From the NCBI GenBank assembly GCA_036971715.1, contig JAVHJL010000001.1, positions 4,526,001 through 4,590,000 on the forward strand: DNA of 64,000 nt. Reading direction: 5' to 3'. The notes beneath the pieces were generated by a model. It saw only the letters and a list, made by a program, of their open reading frames with translations. It had not been told where the DNA came from and did no database searches. The translations under genes and the position numbers were made by a program. Below, piece by piece: positions 22,471-32,699 of the stretch; within the stretch, counting starts at the first letter, position 1; each line of letters begins with the position of its first letter. Source of the DNA: Arthrobotrys musiformis (lineage: Eukaryota; Ascomycota; Orbiliomycetes; Orbiliales; Orbiliaceae).

Positions 22471-23970
22471 GCCACTGCGGTCATATGTATCAAAAGTTTC
22501 AAGATATTTTGCAGGCCTATTGGGTCTGACTTGACAGTTGGCACTACATTACATTACAGATGTCGAAACACGCTTTCAAAAGTACATACATAATACTAAA
22601 ATATGCAAGGCAATTGCGTAACCTGAGTAAAGAATCCGAACTAATCTCGATAACCTTATGATCAAGCCCCCACCGATGCCGCCAATCAAGATTCTATCCC
22701 GAATCCGTCCCCATATCACTTGAGAAAGCTAATTCCGGTCTAGAACCCCCTCGCTTTTTTGCCCCTGTGGATCCCCTCTTGCAGAGAACCGAGAAAAACA
22801 CAAAATCCCGTCTCCAACAGGGCCAACTAACTGCTTAACTAATAGGCACGCATAGGACACCTCTGAAAGGGGAACGATATGCCTAAAATCCGAGCAGGAG
22901 CACCGCAGCTTTTCAGCCAATTGTGGAGCCCAGGCAAGCCAGTGAACCCCGATTTCGTACCTGAATCCCAGCGTTGGGCATGTGCAAGCGGAATGGACGG
23001 TTTCCCAGCTGGAATTCCGTAGCCTTTCGAACAAGGCCTAACTCGACTGCGTTGGTTCCGAATGAATCAAGGAAATCAAGCTTAGTTACGAGCAAAAGGT
23101 ACCACTAACTAAAGCAATATTAAGTGGGTTTCTAACAATTAATGCTTAACAGAGGGAGCATTAATGGAAAAAAAAAAAAAAAAAAAAGGACCATACGATA
23201 TGCCGTCCCAACTGCAGAAACATTAGCCTTTTTTCTTCTTCTCGTTTGTTGTTGAAGTCGTCAACTTGCCGCAAGTCAACGGAGACTTGACTTATCTGGC
23301 GAAGATTCCGCATTTTTTCACCTTCTTTTCCTTGAAGTTCCCTTCCCGCCCCTGTTGAAATCGGTTTATGGGTTAGAAAATAGGTATTTGTGGGAGGTGG
23401 TGTTTAACATGTTCATAGTGCAGAATGTGCGAAACCCCGCAACGCTTCTGGCTGCTGAAAGGGGATTTCGAAGTATGCGAGGGCTGTACCTTTTACGAAT
23501 AAGGTCCGCTTGCGAGTACCTGCACCCTAACACGACCAACGAAATGGCGGGTTCTCAATGGGTAGGATTGTTAAAGTATGCCGTAAAACCCCCCCTCCTC
23601 CTCCCCCCGTCTTGTATTTTAGACTTAATACTAGGCCTGTCCCTGTTAAATTTTTTAAATTCCTTCTTATCTGTTCCCAATGAAGCCGAAGCAATCCGTA
23701 TAGTTGTTATATTGCAATTGTTTTGTTATTTTATTTTTCTTTTCGTTCTTTTTCCTTTTCCTTGGTTCTTGTTTATTTCTTGGAGGGGTCCTTCCCTTTT
23801 CTTCCTTTCTAGAATTTCTAGAATTCTTTACTTCAAAACAAAATCTATACATAAAGTAAGGACGAGATATCTGAAGAGAGAGAGAAATCCGATAAATTGG
23901 AGGATTCGTTTGATATATTATATTACCCTCAGAACGTCGACGAGGCTGAGATCGAACTATAACCGCCACC
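22471..23970. other. Intergenic region with a poly(A) tract
   Basis: About 1.5 kb without a convincing gene. A run of 20 A lies at 23168-23187, and pyrimidine-rich DNA at about 23730-23830 leads into the next start. It probably holds the LYS12 3' end and the promoter of the next gene. Confidence 0.4.
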
Positions 23971-25302
23971 ATGGCCGAATTATTGGAAGAAACACCGGTA
24001 CCCGGTCTCCAAAACACACTGGAAGGCGAAATATCCGAAGATGAAGACTTGAGTCTTCATAGGACTCTCGAGGATGAAATGGCCGAGTTACAACATATGC
24101 TCGACGAACCACTAGTGTTCGTCCAGCCTGGAAGCGACATGGGCGAAGGGGTAGTCATGGAAGAGGAGGAGGAAGATGACGGCATCATCCTCATCGGTCA
24201 GGAAAAATGGATCTTCGAACATGAAAGACGGATGCTCCAACAAGAGAAACGAATGCTCGCCCACCGCCAGAAAATTTTAGCTCAGGAGCAACGGATGTTC
24301 GACCAAGAAGGCAAAATGTTAAAACAAGAGAGGTGGATCATCGACCAGAGGAAACGGCTGTTTGAGGGCGAGGAAGATGTTACCGAAATGGAGGAAAGGA
24401 TTGTCCAGGAGGAGAAGAAAATGGAGGAAAGGAGGTCAGGAATGGACGAGAAGATCGTTAGCGTCGAAAGGCGGATCACGGACTTGGAAAGGCGGATGTC
24501 TACTCTCAAGACAGATAAGGTCGAAGCGCGGGAAAAGAATAAACTCACGATAGTGAATCTGCCCGCCGAAGTCCAAATAGGGATACTATCTCACCTCCCC
24601 TGGCAGTATCAGATGTACTGCTTCCAAGTTTTTCCATCGTGGAAGGAAGCCATAGTCCTAAAGGACACTCGGGCCAAGAGATATATTGTCTCGGAAAAGA
24701 ACTACTGCCCTCGTATGCATAAAATCGGGGCCAGCTTTGGATGGAGATTTGTTATCCAAGATGGAAAGATTGAATCTGTAACATACGACCTCGATCTTTC
24801 GAAACTAGCTGCCGCGGAAACTGAGGCGGAAGAAAAAGAGAAGGAGTTTGTGGTCGACCTGCTACAGGGTGCGGTCCTTGAGGATCCGCTATTCCTACAC
24901 GAGCCCGCGGAACCTGAGAAGGATGTGGCCGAAGTCGACAAGGTTGCCTTTAAGGTTGTTCCATGTCAGAAGAAATACGAATGCCTATTCATGAAAAAAG
25001 ATGAAAAAGAAACCAAAGATGCCGAAGGAAATGTCGATACAAAAGAAGGAGAAACAAATCTCGAGCAAGAGAAGCTCGAGGCGGAAGAATATGCCAGGAA
25101 CGAAGAAAACCTGACCTTCACCTTCACCTTCGAACAGCACCCCGAACTAAAGAACATGCAAATAATCGAGTTCCTGGACTGGGTCGCAAAGTGGATTGGT
25201 GGACTTGAGGTTTTGAAAGAGTATAAACGTGTTCATATGGAATTGATGAGTTACGATTGGCTTGAGATGGGATTCTTTTTGTTATTTCATGATCTATCTT
25301 AG
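23971..25302 (+). CDS. Heptad-repeat coiled-coil protein with F-box-like segment
   Basis: A single-exon frame of 443 residues with a strong start context (GCCACCATGG). An acidic N terminus (about 1-78) is followed by seven consecutive 7-residue repeats of the form E-x-R/K-M-L/F-x-Q at about 85-133, then more coiled coil to about 185. Residues 195-230 (starting IVNLPAEVQIGILSHLP) resemble an F-box. The remainder is acidic, with a second Glu/Lys-rich block, and ends in a Trp-containing tail (FLDWVAKWIGGLEVL). The F-box suggests an SCF adaptor and the coiled coil suggests dimerisation, but both are inference. I recognise no named family. Confidence 0.6.
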   Translation: MAELLEETPVPGLQNTLEGEISEDEDLSLHRTLEDEMAELQHMLDEPLVFVQPGSDMGEGVVMEEEEEDDGIILIGQEKWIFEHERRMLQQEKRMLAHRQKILAQEQRMFDQEGKMLKQERWIIDQRKRLFEGEEDVTEMEERIVQEEKKMEERRSGMDEKIVSVERRITDLERRMSTLKTDKVEAREKNKLTIVNLPAEVQIGILSHLPWQYQMYCFQVFPSWKEAIVLKDTRAKRYIVSEKNYCPRMHKIGASFGWRFVIQDGKIESVTYDLDLSKLAAAETEAEEKEKEFVVDLLQGAVLEDPLFLHEPAEPEKDVAEVDKVAFKVVPCQKKYECLFMKKDEKETKDAEGNVDTKEGETNLEQEKLEAEEYARNEENLTFTFTFEQHPELKNMQIIEFLDWVAKWIGGLEVLKEYKRVHMELMSYDWLEMGFFLLFHDLS

Positions 25303-25963
25303 CTTAGCTGACCGATTGTTAGTAGTATAGTATTGCAAAACCTGTTGATACCTCCCGCCTCCCCGCTTCCCCTCTTGCATATTAGTACATATAAGTATTA
25401 CGCTCTACCCTATTGTCGGCGTCGCATTGTTTTCTGTTTGTTCAAACTTCATTCTATATACTTTCCTTTTATATCTATATCTGTATGGGATCATTCGGGG
25501 AGTTAAGTTTGAATTTATTCCTTTAACAATGAATGCTCCGAGCTCTCCTTTGTACTCCATTGATATCTTACATTTTTCAGTGCCAATTCCCTTCATTAAT
25601 GCATGTGTACCGGCAGCTTGGTCATCAATACTATACCATCTTATAACTAAATTAAACGCTCCAATATACATATATACCAAACCAAACCGACTAAAAATGC
25701 GTATACATCGAGTCCGAGTATTGTAACGTAATTCATTATATATGATGTGAGCCAGCTATGCGTTGGAAAAGTCCCTAGCCCGCTAGCAATGTCTTTGGAA
25801 TTGGTGGACTGGAAGGGAAAGTCCTGAAAAATGCAACATTGTGTTCAACCATAACTGGCGGGGTCAATCCTTGAGAGTGTAGCCCGCATAGGAGTTGCTC
25901 CGGTTGTTAGGGTTGCTTTGCAGCCAAAGAATCCAACTTGAAGCATGTCGCCTTATTGATTAG
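25303..25963. other. Intergenic region
   Basis: About 660 bases, A+T-rich near 25430-25730, with no supported gene on either strand. Confidence 0.35.
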
Positions 25964-26461
25964 GGGGCCGGTTCAAATTTTGAAATTCGAAATATCGATG
26001 CTCCAGAGTCGCGCAAGAAATTCAAATCTATTTTCGCTCTAGCCGTAGAATTGGCCAATTTCGACAAATGGTTGCAACAGAAGGCCTTCACTTTGTTGCT
26101 GGACGAGCTTCCTGAGGTTGCTAGGATCATGCTATGCACCTATAGCAAGGTCAAACTGCTCAAAGTCCGCCAGGAGGTGGAAACGGGCGAGATCGAGGAT
26201 ATTACAGAGCACGAGGAGCTTATCAGGAAGGGTCGTCTACCTGACATGGTCAATGCTCTAGAAGAAAAGCTCAATATCCACTGTGAGAGTTTAGGAAAAA
26301 TGAGGTCAACCATTTCGGACCTTGGAGCCAACTTTACAGAACTCTCCCAAGAAGGAGAAGTGCTTTTACATCTGATCAATGATTTCTCTATTACTGCCCC
26401 TCGCAACTCGAAGCAATCGTCGAACCAAAAATTGGAGCCAACAACTCATACAGGAAAGTGA
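25964..26461 (+). CDS. Possible gene remnant or terminal exon, unknown
   Basis: An open stretch follows a TAG at 25961 and has no in-frame ATG near its start. It reads as protein-like sequence (for example NIDAPESRKKFKSIFALAVE and DELPEVARIMLCTYSKVKLL) and ends at 26461. It may be the last exon of a gene whose earlier exons I could not place, or a decayed remnant; TAG at 25961-25963 could also be an acceptor. Helix-forming composition and lack of low complexity favour real or formerly real coding. I recognise no family. Confidence 0.3.
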   Translation, partial: GAGSNFEIRNIDAPESRKKFKSIFALAVELANFDKWLQQKAFTLLLDELPEVARIMLCTYSKVKLLKVRQEVETGEIEDITEHEELIRKGRLPDMVNALEEKLNIHCESLGKMRSTISDLGANFTELSQEGEVLLHLINDFSITAPRNSKQSSNQKLEPTTHTGK

Positions 26462-26773
26462 ATATGAGAAAAGCGTGGCCACTGGGGAAGTAATTGGCCA
26501 CTATATCTTGTCAAATACTGCGATACTACTTAACTATGCAAAACGCTAATTGGTGCTTGAGCGTTAATACATCTCCAGTCTAGTTCCAAGATACATCTAG
26601 ATATCTCTATTATGAAATAAAACTCCAAGAAAAGAATAGACCGTCTAAGTGATACATTTTATCTCGTAAACCAGAACTGACCGAAGGATAAATTTGCTAT
26701 TGGTTTTGCAGGGCAAGAAAATAAATACCAAGAAGGATAAATGTGTCTTTACATGAAACTCATGGGTAAAGTG

Positions 26774-28354
26774 CTAGGTAGCTCTTTCTCGTTGGATCTG
26801 CGCAGCGACGGGGTCGTCTTCCGAATCGTCATCTGTCCATCCCGAATTCGAAAAGTCGTCTTCCGAATCAGGAATTCTAAAACGCGCCCTCTGCTTTGTC
26901 TTTAGCTTATCAACAGCACGGCTTTTCATTTGCCTTTTAGTGGTGATAACCAATCGCTGTTCGTCAGGACCGGGGCTTGGAGCTTCGTCCTCGCATTCCA
27001 GATCACTCTCCGTCCGAGTGTCTTTCAAACGCTGGAGTCTTTTCTTAATAGCACCGCGTTCGGCTGCACCCTCACGCTCGACGGCTTCGAACTGGAAAAA
27101 TGTTTCTCTGAACCGCTTATCAGAGCACCGTTCGACGAGATAAAGAATAAACAAAAGAAATGTGATAAGACATACCCATAGTTAAATAACAACTCCTGCC
27201 CAGGCTCAATATCTTCGAGGGCTCTGAACGCAATCCTGTGTATCCCATTTACAAGTAAAACTTTTGGCTCGCAGTTGGGTTCCAGCTTCGAGTGGTTCAG
27301 GAACCGGGTTTTGTTCCCATATTGGGTACCATCAATCTCGTGCGCTATGAGAAGAGTAGGGTTAGCCGGGTTATTGGTAAAAATATTGAACCGGAAATAG
27401 TCAGACATTACACTTACTTGAGTTAATCTCGAATAGGAAGGATACGCTGCTGTCGTAACTATCAACCCTGCGGTCGGCTTCCTCTCCCGATATGACCTCT
27501 CCCGTATACTCTCCAACAAATCCACCCTTTTTGATTGATTCCATTGCAAATAGACCATCGCCTTCAAATGGCATACTAGTTGGCCCCACCTTCGTCATAG
27601 GAGGCTCGTTCAGCTGAAGAGGTACGTTTTGACAGGCTGTTAACCTGATGTCCGCTTTCGTGGTGGAGCGAGCAATTCCAAGTGTGGTTCTGAACTCCGT
27701 ATCTTGTGGCCCCCGGTGGACAGGGTCAAGTTGTTCATCTGCGCCACAACTTGAGCAAAGGTCAGGATCGCATTCTCGATTTTCTCGTACGCAAGGGCAC
27801 CTTTCTCCGGTACAAGGCTTGCCGCTCCGACAAGTACAGCCTTTCCACCTCCTTGGACAATCTGGACCACAACCGCAAAACTTCTCACAATAGACACTTT
27901 CATCGCTGCAAGAGCATTCCGAGTTGTTAGGATCGCAAGGGCCTTCATGGGAGCAGGGGACAAAAGACTTCCGACTTTTAGCAATATTTGAATCTCTTAT
28001 GTCCTCCCGCTTCAATGTCCATTTCGTCGATGTAGATGCATGCCGTCGTGGTGCGGGAACGGAGTGTCGGATGCAAAAGGGCATCCAACATACTAGACAG
28101 ATAGCATCATTATAAGGATTTCCTGAAGATTGCTGGCTGGAAGTTGGAGACTCTTGATCTGGCGAGACAATGCACTGCGAGATCGGTATCAGAGGCTTTA
28201 ATGACTTGGTTTTGGATTTTGCAACTAATGCCTCTCTTCGTCTTTTCATCAAATGTCGTCCAGGGGTTGATGCATTACTGTGAATGCTTGGTGGGCGTCC
28301 ACGTTTTCTTGGTCTCCAGTCGCTTGATTCCGACTTGTTTGATTGCTGGGACAT
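26774..28354 (-). CDS. Short EZH2-like CXC-SET histone methyltransferase
   Basis: A lysine methyltransferase of the E(z)/KMT6 type, expected to act on histone H3K27. Three exons (28354-27418, 27344-27176, 27107-26774) give 479 residues. An N-terminal basic part (WRPRKRGRPP) precedes a Cys/His cluster (CLVCWMPFCIRH, about 86-97). A CXC region follows at about 134-205 (CGCGPDCPRRWKGCTC), then a SET domain from about 245. SET hallmarks are GDGLFA, GEYTGEVIS, RFLNHS with Cys nearby (PNCEPKV) and ELLFNYG. The acidic C-terminal tail (PDSEDDF, DDDSEDDP) is unusual. The first splice restores FEINSTHEIDG. The usual N-terminal half of KMT6 (EED-binding and SANT-like parts) is absent, and only 744 bases lie before the next gene. 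The frame stays open for nine codons above the ATG to a TAG that could be an acceptor, so a small upstream exon is possible. The third-exon acceptor is less certain. Confidence 0.8.
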
Positions 28355-29098
28355 GGTTACATAAGTCTCACCAGGTACGTGCTAGCTAGGGTCGAGTAGT
28401 GCGTTTGAAGGATCCCGGGACCGAGCCGTGTAGATGATAGAACAAGGCAATCGCAGGCTTCTTATAGCTTGGTTGAGGTCTTTCCATGGGGCTAGTCGCA
28501 GTGCTAAAACAACAATGATGGTTATTGCTAACGTGAGGTTCGCGTTTCGTAGTGGATAAGAATTAAGTCAATAAAACATGCATACAACGAGCAGCACAGC
28601 CGTCTCTAAAATGTCACAAGCAACACAGTGTTGTGTTTCCCAATCCGGCACTACAGCCCGGGAAGAGCCCCCGAGCAGTAGATGAGGTATCCCCGGGGCC
28701 CGGTGTGTTCGCCGGTGACTAAAAAGCTTGCATCCGGCCTCATGTGGATGGATGTTGGATTCTATATGAGTCGCATGTTAACAGTGGTGAGAGGGACAAA
28801 AGCTTAGACAGCCCGAAATTGATCTTTTAGCTGGTTTTTTCGACAATCAACTTGGACCTTTTACCTTCACGCTCTTCTGGGGCTCCAAAATCGGGGGTTC
28901 GGGACTGAGGCTACGTCCATCCATCTATAGCTAAGCTATCATCCGGTCCGATATCTTCAGGTATGTATCCATAGCCAAACCTGGGTTGCATCGATTGGTT
29001 TCGGAGGGAAGCTTCTGTATATCCTTGATCAATTGAACTAGAAGTCTAATGAAAGCCTCCGAATTATAGTCACCCGCCTCCGCTGTTAGCAGAGAAAT
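28355..29098. other. Divergent promoter region, EZH2-like gene / WDR6
   Basis: About 740 bases shared by two divergent genes, with no coding segment of convincing length on the minus strand. It is too short to hold a full KMT6 N-terminal half. Confidence 0.4.
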
Positions 29099-32000
29099 AT
29101 GAAATCAAAGTCCTATGTAGGGCCAGTTACTTCGCTGGCCTTCCTCGGGGATGACCTCCTCGTCGGCCACGGGTTGGAACTCAAGTTCTTCAACCTGTCT
29201 AACTCGAAGCCAACATTGCGATGGAGGAGGCGAATCTTCAAGAGGGAACGGGTCCAAGGCATACAACTAAGCTCGCCTATCCAGAATGGCGAGCCAGTAG
29301 CGGGCGGTAGTGTGCTCCTTTGGGGCGGCAAAAGATTCCAAATTATCAATTTGGCAGACCTTATAGATCCAAACTTTCAAATCAGCGTCGAGGAAGAAAT
29401 CCCGGCCCCGGATTGGATTCTACACTCTGTTTTCTTGGAGCCCGACGGCCAAATCCCAAGGATAGCGATGATGACGGCCCACAATACGATTCTAACATAC
29501 AGACATGATCCTAGCATTGAGCTGGCTTCCAGGTACAAATGGTACCCCAGCCCAGAACGGTGCTTACTATATTCAGCAAATCTCACCCGAGATCCTGCAT
29601 CCCAGTCAGGACATGATATCGTTGCCATCGCTGGTACAGTGTTCGGAGAAGTGTTGTTGTGGAAGCTAGACACTTCGCAGGAGAAGGTCCCTGAGAAGAT
29701 AGGGTTATCTGCCCGATATCTATCCCATGAGGGGTCTGTATTTGGAGTCTCTATATCGCCGGACTTTGCTTATGCTGCAAGTTGTAGCGACGACCGGACC
29801 ATTAGATTATGGGATATTAAGGCTGATATTGTCAGCTCAGAAGGTTGTCGTGAAATAAGAGAACCTTTGGCTATCGGGTGGGGACATCAGGCTAGAATAT
29901 GGGGTGTAAGGTTTCTTCAAGCTGAAGGGGGACATGTGAAAATGATCAGCTTCAGTGAGGATCTAACGGCCAAAGTATGGTCGCTGAAACTCGGAGGGTC
30001 GAAGTCTCTTGTTTGCACGCAAACATTCAAAAATCTTCATTCTGCGAGCGGGAAAAATATCTGGAGTCTAGCAGTACACCCTTCCGAGCGGCGGTTCGTG
30101 ACCGGAGGGGCGGATAGCGGGATCGCATCCTGGGATATCTCGGAGGATGTGCAAAAGAAACCAACCATCAAGGAAACTATAGCGAATCTCGAGGAAATTC
30201 TCCCACCCCCAACAAATTCGGGGGGAAAGAAATCCACCAAAGACGAACCAAGGAAGTACGTCGCGCTTGGGAGTCGGTCTTTTATCGTCGCCATGTCCTC
30301 CGGCTGGCTGCTACATTGCAACTTATCCCAGCCCAGTATTGACTGGCAGAGGGTTGGCTTTTGGCCTCAGATTAAAAATCTGTCGGCGATGGGAGCTGGG
30401 AGATTCGGAGCCTCCGGTATCTGCAACCATCTTGTTGCATTAGGAGACAATACCGGAAAGGTTCTACTCCATACCTGGAGCCAAGGCCAATTGCTTACTC
30501 CCGTGGATTCAGTCGATCAAGACTGGGCCCAGATTTGCGATACTCGACCTTCCGATATATTCTTTAGCCATTATCAAGACAAAGAAGACCCGCATAGCGT
30601 ATTCGCAGCTGTTACAACCTTTAAACCCGACACCCCTATCCAATTGCTCAAGATTAATGTCGAAGCGGCGGAACATCCCAAAATATCCCAGTCATGGTCA
30701 CTAATACCGCCGGAAACTTTCCCTTTTACTGCAATCCTCGTCTACGCTTGCGACGGAAAAATGTTCTGCTTGGCAGGTTCTCGACATGGTGCATTTGCCC
30801 TTTACAGCATTACAGCGGATGATTCCGTAACCAAGCCACTAAAAACCTGGCGTCATATCCATGATGATGAGTCGATAACATCACTCTGCCTAAAAAGTGC
30901 CCCCTCTCAAGCCGAAGCTACTACGGGCGTGGGCCATCCGATTGAGCTGCTTCTCACGTCGACAGGGCGTAGTGGCGCTTATAAATCCCACAAGCTGCTA
31001 CTCAATATCGCGGAAGAAAATTATGAGCTACGCGAGATAAACGCTGTCTACCCAGCAGCTGTCCCAAGGGTAGAAAACTATCAGAAATTTTCTATAAATC
31101 CGAACGAGGAGTATGAAATTATCTACGGTTTCAGAGGCCGCGATTTCGTGCTTTGGAACCAAACTCTGGGATTGGAAGCAGCGAGTTATGATTGTGAAGG
31201 TGGGAACCGGAGTTGGGATTTCAGCTTCGGTGCAGACGAGTATAGCCAAGGCGAAGGCCTCCTCGTGTTCACCAAGTCCAAGCAATGCTATATTGTAGAA
31301 TTTAACCAAATACTCCGCAATCCGCTTCTACAAATACCGTTCCATGGAAGAGAAGTTAAGACACTTGCTATTTCTTCCACAGGGATAATAGCTACCGGCG
31401 CGGAAGATACAATCATACGGCTGTCATCACTCGACCCCGAAACAAATCAGTTACAGCCGCTAACGTTCCGGAAAACTCACACAACCGGACTTCAGGACCT
31501 CGTTTGGTCGCCTTGTGGTGGTTGGCTATTCTCATCTGGAAGTGTAGAGGAAGTCTATTGCTGGAAGGTAAACACTGAGACAAAACTTCAGCCAGGAACA
31601 GTTGGGATGTTACAGGAGGCTGTATATGAAGTTAGCACCGAAACCCTCCCCGATCTAAGAGTATGCGGGCTTGACGCTGCTGCAATCTACACCGAGAGCG
31701 GAGACCATTATGGCTTTTTAGTTGGCATGGTCCGTTCAGACTCATCCATCAAACTTGCAGTATACGACATCTTGGAGAAAAAGTTTACAACTGTTGCTGA
31801 AGGGCACTATAAAACCAGCTGCCTGCTTCAGATACGGTTTCATCCTACGTCCCATGGAAAGTTATTGATGTTAACAGCCGGCACTGACGGACATGTACCA
31901 TTTTGGGATATCACGGAAACTATGAGTATCTGTGGTTTATCAGCAAAGCCGTCAGCTTCCTCGAATTCGGTAACCCTATCGCTAAGTGGGCACCGAACAT

Positions 32001-32506
32001 CAGATTTGGGGCCCGCAAAGCTAAAAAGTGAGCAATGGATACTTTCTCACCGCATCCACCAAAACAGTATCAAGGTCCTAGAAATATTCGACCGAGGAAA
32101 GGGCGAGATTTTAATGATGACAGGAGGCGACGATACCGCAGTTTCCGTATCGAGGATTCTATTTGAACAGGACGCCGACAACCTTCGAACTAAGATAAGC
32201 GGAATCGAAACCAAACTATTAGAACGAGCGCATGCTTCTGCGGTAACAGCAATCGAGATCTTAAGCGACCAAGAAATCATCTCGAATAGCCAAGAAAGAA
32301 TTGACTTCGTCAGCTCTGGCGTGGACCAACAAGTCAAGAGGTGGTGCATTAAACTTGGTGGAGATACGGCTATAGAAAGCGTCGATGTTGTTGAGGACTT
32401 CTACGTTAGCATTCCTGACGTATCATCGCTTGCTCTGATCGATACAGGCAATGACACTCGAAGGCTGGTGGTTGGGGGCGTTGGTATTGAGGTTTTAGAG
32501 TTATAG
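29099..32506 (+). CDS. RTT10: WD40 protein of the WDR6 / RTT10 (TRM734) family
   Basis: A large intronless WD40 protein of 1135 residues. The opening VTSLAFLGDDLLVGHGLELK, FKRERVQGI and LLWGGKRF match the N-terminal pattern of WDR6/Rtt10. At least a dozen WD-like blades follow, including DRTIRLWDIK, HSASGKNIWSLAVHPSERRF and DGHVPFWDI. In yeast this family partners the methyltransferase Trm7 for 2'-O-methylation of tRNA position 34 and is linked to endosomal recycling and Ty1 regulation. Length is close to the family norm (about 1000-1100). Elongator subunit ELP2 was considered but fits less well. The gene is divergent from the EZH2-like gene. Confidence 0.82.
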   Translation: MKSKSYVGPVTSLAFLGDDLLVGHGLELKFFNLSNSKPTLRWRRRIFKRERVQGIQLSSPIQNGEPVAGGSVLLWGGKRFQIINLADLIDPNFQISVEEEIPAPDWILHSVFLEPDGQIPRIAMMTAHNTILTYRHDPSIELASRYKWYPSPERCLLYSANLTRDPASQSGHDIVAIAGTVFGEVLLWKLDTSQEKVPEKIGLSARYLSHEGSVFGVSISPDFAYAASCSDDRTIRLWDIKADIVSSEGCREIREPLAIGWGHQARIWGVRFLQAEGGHVKMISFSEDLTAKVWSLKLGGSKSLVCTQTFKNLHSASGKNIWSLAVHPSERRFVTGGADSGIASWDISEDVQKKPTIKETIANLEEILPPPTNSGGKKSTKDEPRKYVALGSRSFIVAMSSGWLLHCNLSQPSIDWQRVGFWPQIKNLSAMGAGRFGASGICNHLVALGDNTGKVLLHTWSQGQLLTPVDSVDQDWAQICDTRPSDIFFSHYQDKEDPHSVFAAVTTFKPDTPIQLLKINVEAAEHPKISQSWSLIPPETFPFTAILVYACDGKMFCLAGSRHGAFALYSITADDSVTKPLKTWRHIHDDESITSLCLKSAPSQAEATTGVGHPIELLLTSTGRSGAYKSHKLLLNIAEENYELREINAVYPAAVPRVENYQKFSINPNEEYEIIYGFRGRDFVLWNQTLGLEAASYDCEGGNRSWDFSFGADEYSQGEGLLVFTKSKQCYIVEFNQILRNPLLQIPFHGREVKTLAISSTGIIATGAEDTIIRLSSLDPETNQLQPLTFRKTHTTGLQDLVWSPCGGWLFSSGSVEEVYCWKVNTETKLQPGTVGMLQEAVYEVSTETLPDLRVCGLDAAAIYTESGDHYGFLVGMVRSDSSIKLAVYDILEKKFTTVAEGHYKTSCLLQIRFHPTSHGKLLMLTAGTDGHVPFWDITETMSICGLSAKPSASSNSVTLSLSGHRTSDLGPAKLKSEQWILSHRIHQNSIKVLEIFDRGKGEILMMTGGDDTAVSVSRILFEQDADNLRTKISGIETKLLERAHASAVTAIEILSDQEIISNSQERIDFVSSGVDQQVKRWCIKLGGDTAIESVDVVEDFYVSIPDVSSLALIDTGNDTRRLVVGGVGIEVLEL

Positions 32507-32699
32507 AATTTTTGTAAATATCTAGGAGTAAGCTTTTATCATTCGATCTAGTATATATATACGTATACTTAGGCCCTCTAAATTCATCTACATTAAATGC
32601 TCACGTGCCCGCGGCCGGGATGTGGGTCGGGGATATTATGTACGATCATTCTTGACACCTCTTTTATATACTAGATTTTATACATTGATTAAGTTTTGC

